Below, piece after piece: positions 7,653-16,174 of a DNA stretch of 64,000 nucleotides; the first letter of the stretch is position 1; each line of letters opens with the position of its first letter. The DNA comes from Phaeobacter inhibens DSM 16374 (GTDB taxonomy: Bacteria; Pseudomonadota; Alphaproteobacteria; Rhodobacterales; Rhodobacteraceae), in the NCBI RefSeq assembly GCF_000473105.1, contig NZ_KI421498.1, positions 496,001 through 560,000 of the forward strand. The letters run 5' to 3'. The position numbers and the translations under genes are program-made. Below the pieces are notes generated by a model, which was given only the letters and a program-made list of their open reading frames with translations, searched no databases and was not told the origin of the DNA.

Positions 7653-7846
7653 GGCTACAAAACTGCACTTACGAAGAACTTCGGCGAAGTGTGCAAGTCT
7701 GTCAAAATCAGTTCCAAGTTAAGGGCGATGGATAAGATAGTCGTATTCGGTTATCTGTTTGATTTTATGTCACTAATCTCGTTCTCGGAACTGACCCTTC
7801 CGATAGCGCGCTAATTCCAAGTTCGGTGGACCACATGGCGGTTAGG

Positions 7847-7870
7847 AACTTAACATAAGTGCGCTTATTG
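7847..7870 (+). repeat. Direct repeat 2 flanking the restriction-modification cassette
   Basis: Second copy of the 24-base repeat, same orientation as 5208-5231. It includes the dyad ATAAG-TGCG-CTTAT. Together the copies bound a segment of about 2.64 kb that holds the endonuclease and methyltransferase genes plus about 530 bases of gene-free DNA. Confidence 0.6.
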
Positions 7871-8181
7871 GGTTCTTGCGGCGCTGCTGTGGTGGCGCCG
7901 CTTTGGCTGGGGGGCTGTGCCCTCTCAGCCTTATAATAATGGCCAGCAGGGCAGGCGGGCGCAGTCGTGTAAGGCAGCGGGGACTTGGGCGGGACCGAGG
8001 CGGGCAGCCCCGGATAATTTGAAACTTGAACTGTCTCAGTTTTCGTCACCGGCCCAATATTCTCCCCATTTTCGAGTTGTGCAAGACAAGCGCCATTTTG
8101 GGCCGTGTCCTTGAAGCCTGCTTGAAAACCCAATTTTTTATGGCTCATCCGGGTTTGTCCGGCTTCTCCCGGCTTCTTCCG

Positions 8182-8381
8182 GTTACTGCAATATAAAGTG
8201 TCTCCTAACAGTAGCTGTAGCGGGACACTTCCGTTTGCAAACTCGGACACTTCAAGTTGCAGCAACTCATTTTCATGATTTCCCTGCTTTTTAGGCCAAA
8301 TCCCGGTGCCCAGCCAGCTCCGAGAGCTTCGGCTTCCCCGATCCGGCGCTGCGGTTTTGGGACACTTCCCATTGCAAACTT
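8182..8381. repeat. Cluster of four GACACTT-N4-TTGCA repeats
   Basis: Copies with GACACTT, four variable bases and TTGCA, then AAC, start at 8224, 8246 and 8361 on the plus strand; one inverted copy ends at 8202. Each unit is about 22 bases. Spaced repeats of this size are typical of transposase-binding ends of IS21, Tn7 or Mu-type elements, so this may be the remaining end of such an element. No transposase gene is adjacent. Confidence 0.55.
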
Positions 8382-8918
8382 GAACGTTCGCCGCCCAAAC
8401 CGTTAAAGAACGGCGGGGCGGCAGAGAGTTTTAAAGGGCGTTAAAAGGGTCATCTAAAGAGCTGGAACGCTGGAACCGAACCGACACAGCGATTGCGGAC
8501 CATGTTGGCAGTGACCCAGAAGGCAACAACGCGGACAATGCGGTCACTCGCCTTTTTGAGGGCAAGGAACGCAGGCAGCCCAATCACGACATTCGCACGA
8601 GGCCTGCGACGCCCTCGCTGCAGACGCGAAGGATCCCGCCAGACTTCCCGAGAGCGGACCTTCAGGCTAGCTCAGCTGGCCAGGTCGATGCTGCACCCCG
8701 CTCGAAGGTTAGAGATGCGCAGGTTGCGGACTTCGCAAAGCCGGAGCGGCTAGCCAGGCCCGAAGACGTGACCGGCCCAGAGCCGACATCCAGCGGCGAA
8801 CTCGGATGCTGCGCTCGCAGCCCGCATTGCTGACATTCGAGTGCTTGCACCCTGCAAGCATCAAGTATTTAAGCTCGACTGGTTCGCAACAGTCTACTTT
8901 GAGCATGGGAGACGCAAA

Positions 8919-9167
8919 ATGGTGACTCGAATCGAGAAAATCGAACACGGAAAAAAAGTTCAAACAGCTGAACGCGGCACCGATGGTTGCTACCACTGCT
9001 ACCCGGAAGGCCAGACAATGTCGAAGTATATGACCCGCTTCTCAAATCTGGATGAAGCCGCTAAATTTCTTATCGACAACCAGAGGGGCCGTATTCGAAT
9101 GAACCCAGATTGGTCCTTGATTGTCGACAATATTCACATCGACGGCAGACCGCGCGAAAGCTTCTAA
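8919..9167 (+). CDS. Small hypothetical protein
   Basis: 82 residues, not recognised. The protein is soluble with mixed charge. It starts MVTRIEKIEHGKKVQ, has a Cys-x2-Tyr pattern (CYHCYPEG) and a segment RFSNLDEAAKFLIDNQRGR likely to be helical, ending in a beta-rich part DWSLIVDNIHIDG. ATG 8919 is preferred because GGGAGA lies about 6 bases upstream. An upstream in-frame ATG at 8841 lacks such a site. It stands alone between gene-poor stretches and the divergent membrane protein gene. Confidence 0.6.
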   Translation: MVTRIEKIEHGKKVQTAERGTDGCYHCYPEGQTMSKYMTRFSNLDEAAKFLIDNQRGRIRMNPDWSLIVDNIHIDGRPRESF

Positions 9168-9293
9168 CTTTCGGCCCGTTGCGGACATTCGTTCCTGTAT
9201 TAGAATGCTGCAGTGCAGTTCGTTAAAGCTGCCCTCCGCAGCACGTGTCAATTTATCCAGCGCCCGCGAAGTGAAAAGGCCGTAGGGGGGATG

Positions 9294-10235
9294 TCAATCA
9301 TGAAGACTTATCCAGCCGCGAATACTGGCGCTATTTCTTCTCCAAGCATCTTTGAAGTTTACCCATTCTATAGATTCCCGTTTAGGATGCTCAAATTTCT
9401 TAATATGCGTTCGCGTAGCTTGCATAAGCAACTTTCCGCCGTTGGACGGCGGCGGAATTAGAAAAGTGGATCCAGTTGGCGAAGCCTCGTCGCCGACCCG
9501 CTCAATTGCGACGCCAATGAATTGGTCATTATACGTACCTATGATTGCAACCTCTGTGTTGTGAAATTCCAGTAGCATGAAGTTTCTTTCGCGGAAAGCG
9601 GTTCGATTTCCCGCCCAATGCCCAAGCAAGGACGTAGCGCCTATTAGAAGCATAGCCAGAAGGAAGACGCCACCAAAACGGCTATCGGTAATTACGGCTC
9701 CCAGCAAATGGGTGCGAAATTTATCATCTTGGTCAACGGATTCTTGGAGAACTTCCCGCCATAGAGTTCCGCTTCGAAACTTTCGGCGCAGCCAAGTCCC
9801 AGCTAACAGCCCAGTAACAAGTAGATAAACTGCCAGAGCTTGCGAGGTGTAAGAATACCCAGAGATCCATATCGAAAATATCAAAAATATTAGCGGAAAA
9901 AATATATACGGGAAGACAAAGCTAGCTTCCAGAAATCTGCCGAGAACTGGCAGCGGCAACATCGATGTCATTTGATAGATGAATAGCGACAGAAAAATCA
10001 CACCGGCTGCGGAGGCGATAACTTTCGATAAGCCCAAATCCACAAATGTTTCAGAGACGCCAAAGTAACTCAAATATGATGAATGGAAGCTATATGTTAA
10101 ATAATAGCTAAGTCCCGTAACTAGGGCGATAAGAACAGATTCCTTCTTTATGAATTCCGCGAGAGAATTAGTAATTAAACCGAGTGGAGGGTCTCTTTCT
10201 TGTTTCGGGGCATCGAAATCGTTATCCTGCTGCAC
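9294..10235 (-). CDS. Membrane protein of unknown function
   Basis: 313 residues with about five predicted membrane segments in the N-terminal two thirds: near residues 33-52, 68-92, 104-128, 130-147 and 188-205. A soluble C-terminal part of about 100 residues follows (LLEFHNTEVAIIGTYNDQF and on), probably beta-rich. No family is recognised. The gene is AT-richer than the core genome and stands alone, without an operon partner. The start at 10235 gives an N-terminal charged tail of about 25 residues before the first membrane segment. Confidence 0.65.
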   Translation of the reverse strand: MQQDNDFDAPKQERDPPLGLITNSLAEFIKKESVLIALVTGLSYYLTYSFHSSYLSYFGVSETFVDLGLSKVIASAAGVIFLSLFIYQMTSMLPLPVLGRFLEASFVFPYIFFPLIFLIFSIWISGYSYTSQALAVYLLVTGLLAGTWLRRKFRSGTLWREVLQESVDQDDKFRTHLLGAVITDSRFGGVFLLAMLLIGATSLLGHWAGNRTAFRERNFMLLEFHNTEVAIIGTYNDQFIGVAIERVGDEASPTGSTFLIPPPSNGGKLLMQATRTHIKKFEHPKRESIEWVNFKDAWRRNSASIRGWISLHD

Positions 10236-10754
10236 AGTGATCTATCCTCAAAATTCTATCTTCCTCCGACATTCCCCAAGTGGCATGCCGTTTGACAGCA
10301 AGATCTCTCGATTGGGCCAGTCGATCAAGTTTTTTCCCGATCCGTTGCAGGCGGTCGCGAAAACACCCGGAGTTGGCCAGATTGGGCCGATATTATTGCA
10401 GCGCAGCTTCGCTACCACAGCGAACTCATTTCGCCTGACCAAAGTTAATATGGTCTCGGTGACATCATGCGGCGATACAGCACAGACCTCGATCTTGGTC
10501 CGCTCTGAATGTCGGCTTCCATTTTAGTTGGGTGATCCGATTGCCCGCGCAGCAAAGGTCCGCTCCCCGCCCGACGTGCTAGGGGCTTCCTGTCAAGCGG
10601 CATCGAACGAATGTCTGCTTTGGGCTGCCTGCGGTGATCCCATGATAGGCGTAGGTACGGGATCTACTGCAACTTTGGTGCTGCAACGCCGCAAGTCGGC
10701 AGTGAGCCCAATTTGACCAATGCTGCATCAACCACGAATGACCGCTGATCACCT
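10236..10754. other. Gene-free stretch
   Basis: No gene is supported. At about 10590-10740 there is text that reads on the minus strand like the degraded intergenic repeats also seen at 7611 and 15573 (pieces such as GCAGACATTCGTTCGATGCC). The stretch separates the orphan membrane protein gene from the LysR gene. Confidence 0.4.
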
Positions 10755-11657
10755 TTAAATCCATACCGGTGCCTTTCCGACATGCTCGATGAGGAAGTCC
10801 ATAAAGACGCGTACTTTGGCGGATACGACGTTGCTTTTGGGGTAGATCAACCAGAGGGCGGGTTGTTCTGCCAATGCGTAGTCGGGCAGCACGTGCATCA
10901 GCGCGCCGCTTTTGATCTCCTCATGGACCAACCAAAGCGAATTCACAGAAATACCTGCGCCGTCCAATGTCGCGCGCTTTTGTGTCAGTCCGTCATTCAA
11001 AACCAACGGATGTGCGGACTGTTTAGGGTCCAATTCTGCCCGCTTGCCATCTTTCGATAACAAGCGGCGCGGTTCTAGGTTGCGGAACGCGATCACGCGA
11101 TGCGACTTCAGATCATCTAAGTCTTCTGGCGCGCCGTACTCTTCGATATAGCCTGGCGATGCACATAAGATGCGCGTGTCGTCGGCCAGTTTTCGGGCTG
11201 TTAGACTGCTGCTTTCAAGGACCGCGTTTCGCAGGGCAAGATCGTAGCTTCCTTCGATCAGATCAAATTGCGCATCCGACAGATGCATGTCCAACGTCAG
11301 GTCGGGATAGGCGTCTATGAACTTTGGCAACAATGGCGCGATGTACATCTGCGCGAACGTGCTAGAGGCGGCGAAGCGCAACGTCCCGCTGATCTTTGTC
11401 TGCCCTTGGCCAAGCGCCGCCAAAGCTGCCTCTTCCTGGGCAATCATTTCACGGGCGTAAGGCAGAAAATCCTGACCCTCCGACGACAGTGAAATTTTCC
11501 GCGTTGAACGATGCAGCAACTCTGCACCCAACAGGCGCTCCAGTTTGGCGATCCGCGTGCTTGCGACGGCGGGGGCCATCCCTAGCGTACGCCCCGCTGC
11601 GCTGATGTTCAGTGTCTCGCTGGCGAGAACGAAGAGGCGGAGGCTCTGTGTGTCCAT
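10755..11657 (-). CDS. LysR-family transcriptional regulator
   Basis: 300 residues. The N-terminal winged HTH is plain: MDTQSLRLFVLASETLNISA, then AVASTRIAKLERLLGAELLHRSTRK at about residues 30-55. The rest is the two-lobed effector-binding domain. It is divergent from the oxidoreductase gene at 11754, with 96 bases between the starts. LysR proteins commonly control the divergent operon next to them, so it most likely governs the four-gene cluster 11754-15320 in response to a pathway compound. The inducer is unknown. Confidence 0.88.
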   Translation of the reverse strand: MDTQSLRLFVLASETLNISAAGRTLGMAPAVASTRIAKLERLLGAELLHRSTRKISLSSEGQDFLPYAREMIAQEEAALAALGQGQTKISGTLRFAASSTFAQMYIAPLLPKFIDAYPDLTLDMHLSDAQFDLIEGSYDLALRNAVLESSSLTARKLADDTRILCASPGYIEEYGAPEDLDDLKSHRVIAFRNLEPRRLLSKDGKRAELDPKQSAHPLVLNDGLTQKRATLDGAGISVNSLWLVHEEIKSGALMHVLPDYALAEQPALWLIYPKSNVVSAKVRVFMDFLIEHVGKAPVWI

Positions 11658-11667
11658 TTTATACTTT

Positions 11668-11681
11668 TTCGGAATAGTGAA
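11668..11681. promoter_or_regulatory. Candidate LysR binding site
   Basis: TTC-N8-GAA dyad (TTCGGAATAGTGAA) in the spacer between the divergent LysR and oxidoreductase genes. It lies 11-24 bases upstream of the LysR start. The spacer is AT-rich and must hold both promoters. Assignment is by position and the dyad only. Confidence 0.4.
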
Positions 11682-11753
11682 ATCATATTCTGCTAGTTTT
11701 TATATTTATTGCGGGGTGTATCTACAAGCGCAAGAGACAGAAAGGACCACCCG

Positions 11754-12533
11754 ATGACACAGACAGCGGCAGTCAACTACCACGTACACAAACCCGAGCG
11801 TCAGGCGTTTGAGCTGGATGCGGGTGGCATAGTCGGCAATCTCATCGCGCCGGAACTTGCACCCACGCAGGTCGCTGTCACAGATGTCCGCAGCGCAGGT
11901 GTCGCACCGCGCTTTGCGGATGCGTCCGTGGGTTTCGCCGCAGTCCCCACCGAAGTTCAGGCGTTCGATGCGAATGACGACTGGCAGCCTGCTTATGATG
12001 CCGAAATCACAAAGCTGCTGGCCGACAAGATCGGTGCGCAAGAAGTTATCGTGTTCGACCACACCGTGCGCGTCGATGATTCAGATGCGGTCCGTAAACC
12101 GGCGCGCAATGTTCACAGCGACTACAGCGCTGAAGGGGCCGAGCAACGGTTGATCGACATTCTGGGCGATGACAAAGCTGCTGAATGGCGCAAAGGGCAT
12201 TACGCCTTTATCAATGTCTGGCGTCCGATAGGGGCAGCGATTAACTCGGCACCCTTGGGGTTCATCCGACCGGATAGCGTTGCAGCAGAAGACTGGATCC
12301 TGCTCGACCTGATCTATCCAGATCGCAAAGGACAGATCATGGGGCTGGCGGCAAACCCCGATCATGAGTGGGTCTACATGTCCAGGATGACGCCCGACGA
12401 GGTGGCTTTCTTCAACATCTACGACAATCAGAACCGACCTTCGATCGCACACAGCGCGCTGGATATGGTCGAAGACCCGACACTTCAAACCATCCGCAAA
12501 AGCATCGAGAGCCGGACGCTCGTCCGCTACTAA
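11754..12533 (+). CDS. CmcJ/NvfI/AsaB-family oxidoreductase
   Basis: 259 residues. The protein follows the CmcJ/AsaB pattern: VIVFDHTVR, then NVHSDYSAEGAEQRL (probable His-x-Asp metal pair), FINVWRPIG, and a C-terminal MSRMTPDEVAFFNIYD block followed by AHSALD. Members act in secondary metabolism (cephamycin 7-alpha-methoxylation partner CmcJ, fungal AsaB and NvfI), and some are Fe(II)/2-oxoglutarate dependent. ATG 11754 is used since AAAGGA lies eight bases upstream; an upstream in-frame ATG at 11709 is less likely. It is the first gene after the LysR promoter and is followed by an SDR, a crotonase and a second oxygenase, so it probably opens a dedicated catabolic or biosynthetic route. Substrate unknown. 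Confidence 0.78.
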   Translation: MTQTAAVNYHVHKPERQAFELDAGGIVGNLIAPELAPTQVAVTDVRSAGVAPRFADASVGFAAVPTEVQAFDANDDWQPAYDAEITKLLADKIGAQEVIVFDHTVRVDDSDAVRKPARNVHSDYSAEGAEQRLIDILGDDKAAEWRKGHYAFINVWRPIGAAINSAPLGFIRPDSVAAEDWILLDLIYPDRKGQIMGLAANPDHEWVYMSRMTPDEVAFFNIYDNQNRPSIAHSALDMVEDPTLQTIRKSIESRTLVRY

Positions 12534-12599
12534 CTACCTAATCCTTCGAACGGAACCCTCAGCGATCCGTTCCCCACACAACAGATGAAAGGGACCACC

Positions 12600-13388
12600 A
12601 TGACCAAGACGATCCTTATCACAGGTGCTACTGATGGTATCGGCCAATTGACCGCCAAGACGCTGGCCGCCGAAGGACATACGATCCTGATCCACGGTCG
12701 GACTACCGAAAAGCTGGAGAAAGCCGCTAAGGAAATCGGCGGGACAACCGAAAGCTATGCGGCCGATCTGACGCATATGGACCAAATCCATGCGATGGCG
12801 GCAGACATCCGCAAAGCCCACGACAGCCTTGATGTCATCATCAACAATGCGGGTGTGCTTAAGCTGCGCGATACGATGACAGATGACGGTTATGATGTGC
12901 GCTTTGTGGTCAACACCGTTGCGCCCTACGTCTTGACGCAGGCGTTGCTGCCGATCCTTGCGGAGGATGGCCGTATCGTGAACCTGTCCTCAGCCGCACA
13001 AGCCCCGGTTGATATTGAGGCGCTGCACGGGCGCAGACAACTTGATCACAACCCAGCCTATGCCCAAAGCAAACTGGCGCTGACAATCTGGACCCGTGAA
13101 TTGGCGAAAACCCTGCCCGCCGGACAGGTTGCCGTTGCCGTCAATCCCGGATCACTGTTGGCGTCGAAAATGGTCAAAGAGGGCTACGGCATGGAAGGGA
13201 ACGACTTGCAGATTGGTGCAGACATTCTGCGCGAAGCCGCCCTTGGCGCGTCGTTTACAGATGCCAACGGCAAATACTTCGACAATGACAACCGGGTGTT
13301 TGCCAACCCCCACGCCGCTGCGCTTGATGCGGACCACTCCGCGCAAGTGATGCAGGGGATCAAGGACGTCATCGCCAAAATCGGGTGA
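12600..13388 (+). CDS. Short-chain dehydrogenase/reductase
   Basis: 262 residues. The Rossmann motif TGATDGIG is at about residues 8-15, NNAG at about 83, the catalytic Ser within NLSSAAQ, and the Tyr-x3-Lys pair in YAQSK. It is a classical SDR that would oxidise a secondary alcohol or reduce a ketone with NAD(P)H. The preferred start is ATG 12600 with GGGACC-type spacing similar to the upstream gene; ATG 12585 is in frame. It lies 66 bases after the CmcJ-like gene and shares its direction, so it probably handles a hydroxyl made by one of the two oxygenases in the cluster. Substrate unknown. Confidence 0.85.
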   Translation: MTKTILITGATDGIGQLTAKTLAAEGHTILIHGRTTEKLEKAAKEIGGTTESYAADLTHMDQIHAMAADIRKAHDSLDVIINNAGVLKLRDTMTDDGYDVRFVVNTVAPYVLTQALLPILAEDGRIVNLSSAAQAPVDIEALHGRRQLDHNPAYAQSKLALTIWTRELAKTLPAGQVAVAVNPGSLLASKMVKEGYGMEGNDLQIGADILREAALGASFTDANGKYFDNDNRVFANPHAAALDADHSAQVMQGIKDVIAKIG

Positions 13389-13488
13389 CGCAAACGCCCG
13401 CAAGACAACGGGCGTTAAAATAAAACGAACCACGCAACCAAAGCAATCCGGCAGACCCCTCTGCAGGAAACAGGAAAGGACTGTTCAA

Positions 13489-14334
13489 ATGAAGTACGAA
13501 AATTTCTCCACCTTTGACGTTAAAGTCGAAGACGCCATCGCGACTGTTACATTCGATTTTGGCACTGTGAACGTGCAGGGTCAGGAAATGCTGGCCGACC
13601 TCAATAGCCTCGCTATGCGCCTTGAGATGGACCGCGACGTAAAGGTCGTTGTGTTTGAATCGGCCAACCCCGAAGTTTGGGTCTGCCACTACGACACCGA
13701 ATTGCTGCAACATCTCAGCACTGAAGAGGTGTCCCGCGACGAAGCACAGCTTCTCGACCTTCAGGCCGTTTGCGAACGCATTTCTAAAGTCCCACAAGCG
13801 ACCATCGCCAAACTCGAAGGCTTTGCACGCGGCGGCGGTCACGAGTTGGCGCTTGCGCTCGACATGCGCTTTGCCGTGCGTGGCAAGTTCAAGTTTATGC
13901 AGATGGAAGTCGGCATGGGTATTCTGCCTTGCGGTGGCGGTGCGTCGCGTATGGCCCGCCAGACAGGTCTGGGCCGCGCCTTGGAAATCATCCTCAGCGC
14001 GCGGGACTTTGATGCGGATGAGGCCGAAGCCATGGGAACAATCAACAAGGCGTTCGAGGCAGAGGAGATTGACGCCTATGTCGACACCCTCGCCAAGCGG
14101 ATCGCCAGCTTTCCGGCGGAGTCCATCAATGCCTGCAAACAGATGGTGTACGAATCCATCGACAAGCCGATTGATGACGCGCTCAAGGCCGAAGCCTATT
14201 GGCTGTATCAGGCGACCAGTAAGACGCCAGCCGTCAAGCGGTTTACCGTTGCTGAAGAACAAGGGCTGCAACACGACATGGAAAATCAACGCAACTGGGA
14301 AAAAATGGTCATGGATGTGCAAGAGATCAACTGA
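13489..14334 (+). CDS. Enoyl-CoA hydratase/isomerase-family (crotonase) protein
   Basis: 281 residues. The crotonase fold is shown by FARGGGHELALALDMRFA (oxyanion-hole helix) and MEVGMGILPCGGG. These enzymes act on acyl-CoA thioesters (hydration, isomerisation, C-C cleavage). The first oxyanion segment, usually rich in Gly and Ala, reads NPEVWVCHYDTE here, which is somewhat unusual. Third gene of the LysR-controlled cluster, about 100 bases after the SDR. AGGAAAGGA lies upstream of the ATG. No acyl-CoA ligase is visible nearby, so the thioester would have to be made elsewhere, or the protein may use a non-CoA substrate. Confidence 0.82.
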   Translation: MKYENFSTFDVKVEDAIATVTFDFGTVNVQGQEMLADLNSLAMRLEMDRDVKVVVFESANPEVWVCHYDTELLQHLSTEEVSRDEAQLLDLQAVCERISKVPQATIAKLEGFARGGGHELALALDMRFAVRGKFKFMQMEVGMGILPCGGGASRMARQTGLGRALEIILSARDFDADEAEAMGTINKAFEAEEIDAYVDTLAKRIASFPAESINACKQMVYESIDKPIDDALKAEAYWLYQATSKTPAVKRFTVAEEQGLQHDMENQRNWEKMVMDVQEIN

Positions 14335-14408
14335 CCCTGTGATCCCAAGAATGACGAAATCTGTTTCGGCGTCACAGACGCCGGAACCATTTTGAATGGA
14401 AAACAATC

Positions 14409-15320
14409 ATGCAAGCAAACGCACTCGAAACTGCCCGCGCTGTGGACCGTCCATCGCGTGAGGCCATGCTGCAACGCCATCCGTCAGTCAACACGTTCTG
14501 GAACCAGAACAGCGACCTGTTCGCTCAGGCTTGGGTAGACTGGGAGAAGACAGGCGATGGCGCGGACCTGACACTCGATAGCGCCCTATACGACGCAAAA
14601 CTGCGTACTGCGGTCGAGGCCGCATGGGACGACCCCACCAAGGAAGACGCGGTGCGCGATCTTTGGGAAGAGGTGTTTCCGGGCGTCTACAAGACCCAGT
14701 TCTTTGACCCACAAAAACTTTCCGCGCTGCGCGCATACCTCGAAGCGGCGGCTGATGCCGACATCCCATTGCGTCCACCTTATGGGATTTCCTTGAACCG
14801 TGGTGGTGCGATGCTCGATAGCCGGTCCGAAGGGTATCTCGCTGCACCCAGCTTTCAGAATTTCTACAAAGGCCTGATGGACCGCTACATGCGTCCGGTG
14901 TCGCGGATGCTGTTCCCGGATGTGATGGGCTATGACACGCAAACCTTCGGGTTCTCGATCCAGTGGCAGGCGGATGCAGACACTTCGCTGCGCGCCCACA
15001 CGGATGCGTCGTCGGTCACGCTAAATATCAACCTCAACCTGCCGGGTGAGGGCTTCTCAGGCTCCGGCGTGCGGTTCTTCGACCCCGCAACAAGGCAAGT
15101 GAGCGAGCTGTTCTTCGAGCCGGGCACTGCGCTGATCCACCACGGCACTGTACCGCATGAATCTATGCCTATTACAGAAGGTGAGCGGTCCAACTTTGTG
15201 CTGTGGCTATATGGCGAGAACGGTCAGATCCCACAGCCGAACGCGGCCCCAAAAACGGTCAGTGCAGCAGAACGGTGGACGATACCATCAGCGGCAAGCG
15301 ATGGGTTTGCACCGTTCTAA
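14409..15320 (+). CDS. 2-oxoglutarate/Fe(II)-dependent oxygenase
   Basis: 303 residues. The iron triad is visible: His-x-Asp in RAHTDASSVTLNINLN, the distal His in ALIHHGTVPHES, and the 2-oxoglutarate-binding Arg in GERSNFVLWLYG. The layout resembles prolyl-4-hydroxylase-type oxygenases. These couple oxidation of 2-oxoglutarate to hydroxylation of a substrate. Last gene of the cluster, 74 bases after the crotonase gene, followed by a gene-free repeat-rich stretch. Substrate unknown; a small molecule is more likely than a protein, given the neighbours. Confidence 0.8.
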   Translation: MQANALETARAVDRPSREAMLQRHPSVNTFWNQNSDLFAQAWVDWEKTGDGADLTLDSALYDAKLRTAVEAAWDDPTKEDAVRDLWEEVFPGVYKTQFFDPQKLSALRAYLEAAADADIPLRPPYGISLNRGGAMLDSRSEGYLAAPSFQNFYKGLMDRYMRPVSRMLFPDVMGYDTQTFGFSIQWQADADTSLRAHTDASSVTLNINLNLPGEGFSGSGVRFFDPATRQVSELFFEPGTALIHHGTVPHESMPITEGERSNFVLWLYGENGQIPQPNAAPKTVSAAERWTIPSAASDGFAPF

Positions 15321-15713
15321 AAGGGCTGAGCACTGAAGACCAAATCTATGGGTAGCTTTAGACGGGGGCTGCCCATAGGTCGCAAATAACGCCAAAGGAC
15401 CTCATAATGTGGGCCTCACAGGCATAAAGCAGACATCGAGATGACTGATGCGTAGGTCGGGTTTGTCCGCTCTGCCGCCCTCCAACCCCAAAATTTCGCT
15501 CCACCTCTGATCAATGACCGCTTTTCACGCGGCATCGCAGCGGTCACAGGCTGTGTTCCGAGGTCGAAAGGCGGACTTTGCAAAGGTCGCTTCCTGCGCA
15601 TTGCTGTCGCTGAGCCAAGGGGGCGGCCATAAGCTTGAGCTGGTCGGCGGGGGCAAGTGTCAAAGCTGGACCCCGTGCAAAAGGATGCGTCAGCGCCCTT
15701 TTGCCTCCCGGTT
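15321..15713. other. Gene-free stretch with degenerate repeat
   Basis: No gene is supported between the oxygenase and the phage remnant. It carries copy 2 of the dispersed repeat (15573-15613). Another text match to such repeats is the pair CGGCATCGCAGCGG near 15530. Confidence 0.45.
15573..15613. repeat. Dispersed degenerate intergenic repeat, copy 2
   Basis: Shares GACTTTGCAAAGGTC exactly with 7612-7626 and remains partly alike for about 25 more bases. It probably derives from an old element spread between genes. Confidence 0.45.
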
Positions 15714-16085
15714 TCATGCGGGAATACGTAGTGCCCATTTCCAGAACCGACGGGCGCGCATGGCGCCGTAGGCGGCCCAGGTGCGCAGGGCGGGGGCGTG
15801 TTCGCTTAGTGCTGCCTCAAACCACTGGCTGTCGGCAAAGGCCACGCGATAGCCTTCTTCCAGCAGTGTGTCGTGGATGACGGCGGATTTTAGGAAATAG
15901 GGATCGTCAGGGGAAAACAGCCAGTGCAGCCAGGCGGGAACCGAGCTTTCAAACTCCCGGCCTGCCGGGATGGTCAGGAGCCAGCCGCTGTCTTTCTTGC
16001 CAATGCTCCAGGTCAGATCGCGCGTGGTGACATAGCCGCGTATGCCGCCCCGGCGATACCATTCGGTGTCCAGATTTACGTTCAT
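15714..16085 (-). CDS. DUF1353-family protein, phage remnant
   Basis: 123 residues matching the DUF1353 family, which is common in tail or lysis regions of prophages. Typical pieces are LTWSIGKKDSGWLLTIPAGREFESSVPAW, SAVIHDTLLEEGY (a His-Asp pair) and a C-terminal helix. It was the downstream partner of a tail protein D gene. Before the IS insertion the D stop (TGA) overlapped this ATG as ATGA, which can still be read by joining the two sides of the IS. Function in phages unknown. The IS now separates it from its former upstream gene, so expression is doubtful. Confidence 0.7.
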   Translation of the reverse strand: MNVNLDTEWYRRGGIRGYVTTRDLTWSIGKKDSGWLLTIPAGREFESSVPAWLHWLFSPDDPYFLKSAVIHDTLLEEGYRVAFADSQWFEAALSEHAPALRTWAAYGAMRARRFWKWALRIPA

Positions 16086-16174
16086 GTCTTACCCTTCTCG
16101 TTGTCGCGTTCTGGACCTGTCGCGGTTTGATGCCGCTCCTTTGATAGCATTTACTGCACCAAAGGAGATGAACT

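Larger units (their letters stand above)
7313..8918. other. Long stretch without a convincing gene
   Basis: About 1.6 kb with no supported gene. Contents: a degenerate dispersed repeat at 7611-7652, the second copy of the cassette-flanking repeat at 7847-7870, four copies of a GACACTT-N4-TTGCA repeat at 8182-8381, and an open frame without any start codon at 8435-8833. A leftward open frame at 7765-8265 crosses both the flanking repeat and part of the repeat cluster and is probably not a gene. Confidence 0.5.

Noticed and set aside
7765-8265. Leftward open frame of 166 residues
   Set aside because: It runs through the cassette repeat and half the GACACTT repeat cluster and has low-complexity content; coding is doubtful.
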